Position numbers and translations under genes: made by a program
Origin: Candidatus Symbiothrix sp.
GTDB taxonomy: Bacteria; Bacteroidota; Bacteroidia; Bacteroidales; Azobacteroidaceae
Direction: 5' to 3'
DNA length: 10,244 nucleotides
NCBI GenBank assembly: GCA_031270925.1
Contig: JAISWY010000088.1
Coordinates: forward strand, 1 to 10,244
Part shown: positions 8,160-10,244 of the stretch, piece by piece
Layout of the letters: each line of letters opens with the position of its first letter
Numbering within the stretch: position 1 is the first letter of the stretch
Notes under the pieces: model-generated
What the model was told of the DNA's origin: nothing
Seen by the model: only the letters and a program-made list of their open reading frames with translations
Databases searched by the model: none

Positions 8160-8174
8160 GAAGATGTTATCTTC
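8160..8174 (-). promoter_or_regulatory. Small hairpin in the nspC leader
   Basis: GAAGAT-AAC-ATCTTC (as read on the - strand) is a perfect 6-bp inverted repeat with a 3-base loop. If the promoter at 8185-8192 is real, this hairpin would lie within the first ~20 bases of the nspC mRNA and could stabilise its 5' end. It could alternatively be a weak 3' hairpin for the channel-gene transcript, but only TTTG follows it, so it is not a good terminator. Confidence 0.35.
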
Positions 8175-8184
8175 AACTGCTTTT

Positions 8185-8192
8185 CAAATTTA
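8185..8192 (-). promoter_or_regulatory. Candidate -7 promoter element for nspC
   Basis: On the - strand the sequence reads TAAATTTG, an exact fit to TAnnTTTG, located between the stop codon of the channel gene (8206-8208) and nspC. No -33 TTTG is found at the usual distance; the nearest, at 8224-8227, is 31 bases away. The expected leader would be about 65 bases. Confidence 0.35.
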
Positions 8193-8205
8193 CTTTAAAA
8201 GAAGA

Positions 8206-9057
8206 TTATTGACCTTTCTCTGCCAAATGCTCCACCAATTGCGGGAACGGAATATCAATGCCTTTTTCCGTAAATCCGGTATAAATCCGTTCATTCAGAA
8301 GATAATAAACATCCCAATAGTCAGTACGACCGACCCATGCGCGAATTTGAATATCCACCGAACTTTCATTCAAGGCTTTAATCACAATCTCAGGCGCCGG
8401 ATCGGATAAAATACGTTTTTCGGTTCCCAAAATTTCCGCAAGAATCGCTTTGGCGCGGCTGTAGTCGGTTCCGTAAGCCACGCCAACCACCCATTCGATT
8501 CGACGGTTGCGTTGATGGTTGTAATTCACTATTACATTGGAACTTAATCCGCCGTTGGGAATGTAAATCGTGCGGTTGTCGGTCGTCGTGATGACGGTGT
8601 TAAAAATCTGAATTTCTTTCACTGTACCGCCTTGCCCCTGTGCTTCGACGTAATCCCCCACCCGATACGGACGGAACAACAAAATCATCACACCGCCGGC
8701 GAAATTTTGCAGCGTACCGCTCAAAGCCATACCCAAAGCCACGCCGATCGAAGCCAGCAAAGCCACAAACGAACTGCTATTGATGCCCAAGATATTAACA
8801 ATGGCAATCAACAAGGTTATTGTTAAAAGAATATTAATCAAGTTGCGGAGAAATGAAGCAACCGAGGGATCAAACTCTTTGCGACTCATCATTCGACCGG
8901 TTAATCGATCGACATACTTAATCAATTTCCGGCCGACAAAATAAATAATTAAACAGATAATGATTTTTCCACCGAAACGCAAACTTTCGCTTAACAGACG
9001 ATTGAATAATTCAGGCCATGCATTGGCGTCGATAATAAAACTTTTCAATTCATTCAT
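8206..9057 (-). CDS. mscS: MscS-type small-conductance mechanosensitive channel
   Basis: This inner-membrane channel opens when membrane tension rises and releases solutes during hypo-osmotic shock; it works as a homoheptamer. Its 283 residues match the basic three-helix MscS type (E. coli about 286). TM1 lies at about 29-46 and TM2 at about 70-92. TM3, which lines the pore, covers about 95-128, with the Gly/Ala-rich GVALGMALSGTLQNFAGG at 105-122. Then follow the beta domain (FRPYRVGDYVE 128-138, IYIPNGGL 164-171) and the cytoplasmic alpha/beta cage (about 185-275). Aligned to E. coli MscS, the two pore-sealing leucines correspond to Val106 and Met110, an acceptable hydrophobic replacement that may alter gating. 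The gene lies 54 bp after xth with no promoter-like element between, so it is probably read from the upstream genes. Confidence 0.95.
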   Translation of the reverse strand: MNELKSFIIDANAWPELFNRLLSESLRFGGKIIICLIIYFVGRKLIKYVDRLTGRMMSRKEFDPSVASFLRNLINILLTITLLIAIVNILGINSSSFVALLASIGVALGMALSGTLQNFAGGVMILLFRPYRVGDYVEAQGQGGTVKEIQIFNTVITTTDNRTIYIPNGGLSSNVIVNYNHQRNRRIEWVVGVAYGTDYSRAKAILAEILGTEKRILSDPAPEIVIKALNESSVDIQIRAWVGRTDYWDVYYLLNERIYTGFTEKGIDIPFPQLVEHLAEKGQ

Positions 9058-9084
9058 TTTTTTAAATATTTAATTAGTAATTTT

Positions 9085-9124
9085 CAATTCTCAATTCTCA
9101 ATTCTCAATTCTCAATTCTCAATT
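9085..9124. repeat. Tandem heptanucleotide repeat (CAATTCT), 5 full copies plus a partial
   Basis: Five exact copies of CAATTCT (AGAATTG on the - strand) run from 9085 to 9119, followed by a partial CAATT at 9120-9124. The array covers the last codons and stop of xth (9112-9114) and most of the spacer before the channel gene. The unit length is not a multiple of three, but the unit itself contains TGA in the xth frame, so xth always ends inside the first copy it meets. Copy number changes would mainly alter the distance between xth and mscS. Confidence 0.95.
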
Positions 9125-9879
9125 TCCACGATAACCGGACAATGGTCGGACACCACCACTTCGGGACGAATCGCCGCCGATTTCAAACGCTCTTTCAAGG
9201 CATCCGTAACTATATGATAATCAATGCGCCAACCCAAGTTTTTAGCACGGGCGCCCGCACGAAAACTCCACCACGAATATTGTTTGGATTCCTGATTGAA
9301 CTCTCGGAACGAATCAACAAAACCGTATGCAATCAATTCATCGAACCATGCACGTTCTTCGGGCAAAAATCCCGACACATTGCCGTGCCGTTCGGGATGA
9401 TTGATGTCGATCGGTTTGTGGCAAATATTGTAATCGCCGCAAATGATGAGATTCGGCCGCTCGCGCCGCAGATTCAACAAATATTCGGTAAACAATCCCA
9501 AAAATTCCATTTTCAAGGCTTGACGGATTTCGCCCATCGAGCCGGACGGAATATAAACGCAAACCACCGTGAGGTTTCCGAAATCGGCGCGAATCACGCG
9601 GCCTTCGTTGTCGAAAAACTCGTTTCCCATGCCGATCTTGTAAAAATCGGGCTTGGTTTTACAGAAAACAGCTGTTCCGCTATATCCTTTTTTCTGAGCC
9701 GAATGGAGCAAAACAGATTCATAACCCATGCTGCGGAATGTCAGTTCGTCGATTTGTTCGGGCTGCGCTTTCGTTTCCTGCACGCAAAAAACATCGGGAT
9801 TTTCCGTCTCCAACCACTCGAACAATCCTTTGCCGACGGCCGAGCGAATACCATTTAAATTACATGAAGCGATTTTCAT
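9112..9879 (-). CDS. xth: Exodeoxyribonuclease III (AP endonuclease)
   Basis: This Mg-dependent nuclease of the exonuclease III family cuts DNA 5' to abasic sites and removes blocked 3' ends in base excision repair, in the cytoplasm. The 255 residues form a single endonuclease/exonuclease/phosphatase domain. The catalytic set is complete: Asn7 (in CNLNGIR), Glu35 (in QETK), Tyr109, Asp149 and Asn151 (in GDYNICHK), Asp220 (in GWRIDYHIV), Asp245 and His246 (in SDHCPV). The N-terminus [10 protein letters not shown] fixes the start. The C-terminus ends in EIEN, encoded by the first unit of the heptanucleotide repeat, at the usual place for the family. DUF3109 lies only 10 bp upstream and probably shares the transcript. 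Confidence 0.98.
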   Translation of the reverse strand: MKIASCNLNGIRSAVGKGLFEWLETENPDVFCVQETKAQPEQIDELTFRSMGYESVLLHSAQKKGYSGTAVFCKTKPDFYKIGMGNEFFDNEGRVIRADFGNLTVVCVYIPSGSMGEIRQALKMEFLGLFTEYLLNLRRERPNLIICGDYNICHKPIDINHPERHGNVSGFLPEERAWFDELIAYGFVDSFREFNQESKQYSWWSFRAGARAKNLGWRIDYHIVTDALKERLKSAAIRPEVVVSDHCPVIVEIEN

Positions 9880-9889
9880 ACTTTAATTA

Positions 9890-10244
9890 TTATAGAGAGT
9901 CTTTGTTGTTCCATTCACGCGCAATCAATTCCAAATGCGCATACCATTCCGCGCCGAATTTGCGAATCAGCGGTTCTTTCAAAAATTGATATATTTTCAT
10001 ATTGTCTTTTTTTCCTGCGATTGACGCCGCCTTGCACACACTCCAACGATGATAATTCACGGCGCGAAAATCCTTGTATTTCGCCACGCGCACCGGATAT
10101 AAGTGGCAAGAGATGGGTTTGTAGAATTGGGTTTTGCCTTTGCGATACGCTTTTTCGATGGCGCAACGGCAAATTCCCTGTTCGTCGTAACAGGTGAAAA
10201 CGCAATCTTTTCCGTTTACGATGGATGTAACAAATTCGCCTTCT
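9890..10244 (-). CDS. DUF3109 family protein, N-terminal part outside the window
   Basis: The C-terminal 117 residues of a DUF3109 protein are visible; the frame is open to the right edge, so the N-terminus lies beyond it. Full members are around 190 residues. Diagnostic segments are CAIEKAYRKG, KPISCHLYPVRV, KYKDFRAVNYHRW and FLKEPLIRKFGAEWY. Six cysteines are visible (C14, C18, C25, C27, C46 and C70 of the visible part), including CVFTC, CRC and SCHLYP, which resembles the metal-binding cysteine pattern of YkgJ-like proteins. A metal or iron-sulfur centre is therefore plausible, but the biochemical role is unknown. A GTG at 10093 could be mistaken for a start, but it lies in the middle of the conserved CHLYPVRV region. 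The stop lies 10 bp before the xth start, which suggests one operon. Confidence 0.88.
   Translation of the reverse strand, partial: EGEFVTSIVNGKDCVFTCYDEQGICRCAIEKAYRKGKTQFYKPISCHLYPVRVAKYKDFRAVNYHRWSVCKAASIAGKKDNMKIYQFLKEPLIRKFGAEWYAHLELIAREWNNKDSL

Noticed and set aside
9142..9858. 238-residue reading frame on the + strand across xth
   Set aside because: It lies antisense within xth, whose catalytic motifs are complete; the long open frame follows from the codon use of xth.
10091..10093. GTG as the start of a 67-residue protein
   Set aside because: Conserved DUF3109 sequence continues in frame upstream to the window edge, so it is an internal valine codon.

Overview
The window looks like chromosomal DNA of a Bacteroidetes bacterium, probably of the order Bacteroidales. 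The evidence is the protein family content (DUF3109, a UvrC with the FDNSN variant, NspC-type polyamine decarboxylase, a secreted protein with a FISUMP-like end), AT-rich spacers without clear Shine-Dalgarno sequences, and several matches to the Bacteroidetes -7 promoter element TAnnTTTG. The genus cannot be fixed from what is visible.

Left part (1-4666, + strand): the 3' part of an unrecognised gene (1-768), whose frame is open to the left edge, then a 161-bp AT-rich spacer with a candidate promoter, then a 1219-residue exported modular protein (930-4589). The latter has a signal peptide, a fibre-like N-terminal head motif, a series of divergent Ig-like modules and a C-terminal FISUMP-like domain. 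A strong intrinsic terminator (4633-4666) closes this block.

Middle part (4689-6982, + strand): a housekeeping pair, uvrC (nucleotide excision repair nuclease) and dtd (D-aminoacyl-tRNA deacylase), 7 bp apart and probably co-transcribed from a promoter directly behind the terminator.

Right part (6983-10244, - strand): a leftward series DUF3109 (N-terminal part cut off by the window), xth (exonuclease III), an MscS-type channel and nspC (carboxynorspermidine/carboxyspermidine decarboxylase). Gaps are 10, 54 and 89 bp. nspC probably also has its own promoter. The nspC stop codon touches the dtd stop codon, so the two transcription units converge with no spacer and no visible terminator. A 7-bp tandem repeat spans the end of xth and the spacer before the channel gene.

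Most of the window is ordinary core genome. The less explained parts are the large surface protein with its unknown upstream neighbour, the heptanucleotide repeat, and the leader and convergent end of nspC. I see no mobile element, CRISPR array, RNA gene or defence system.
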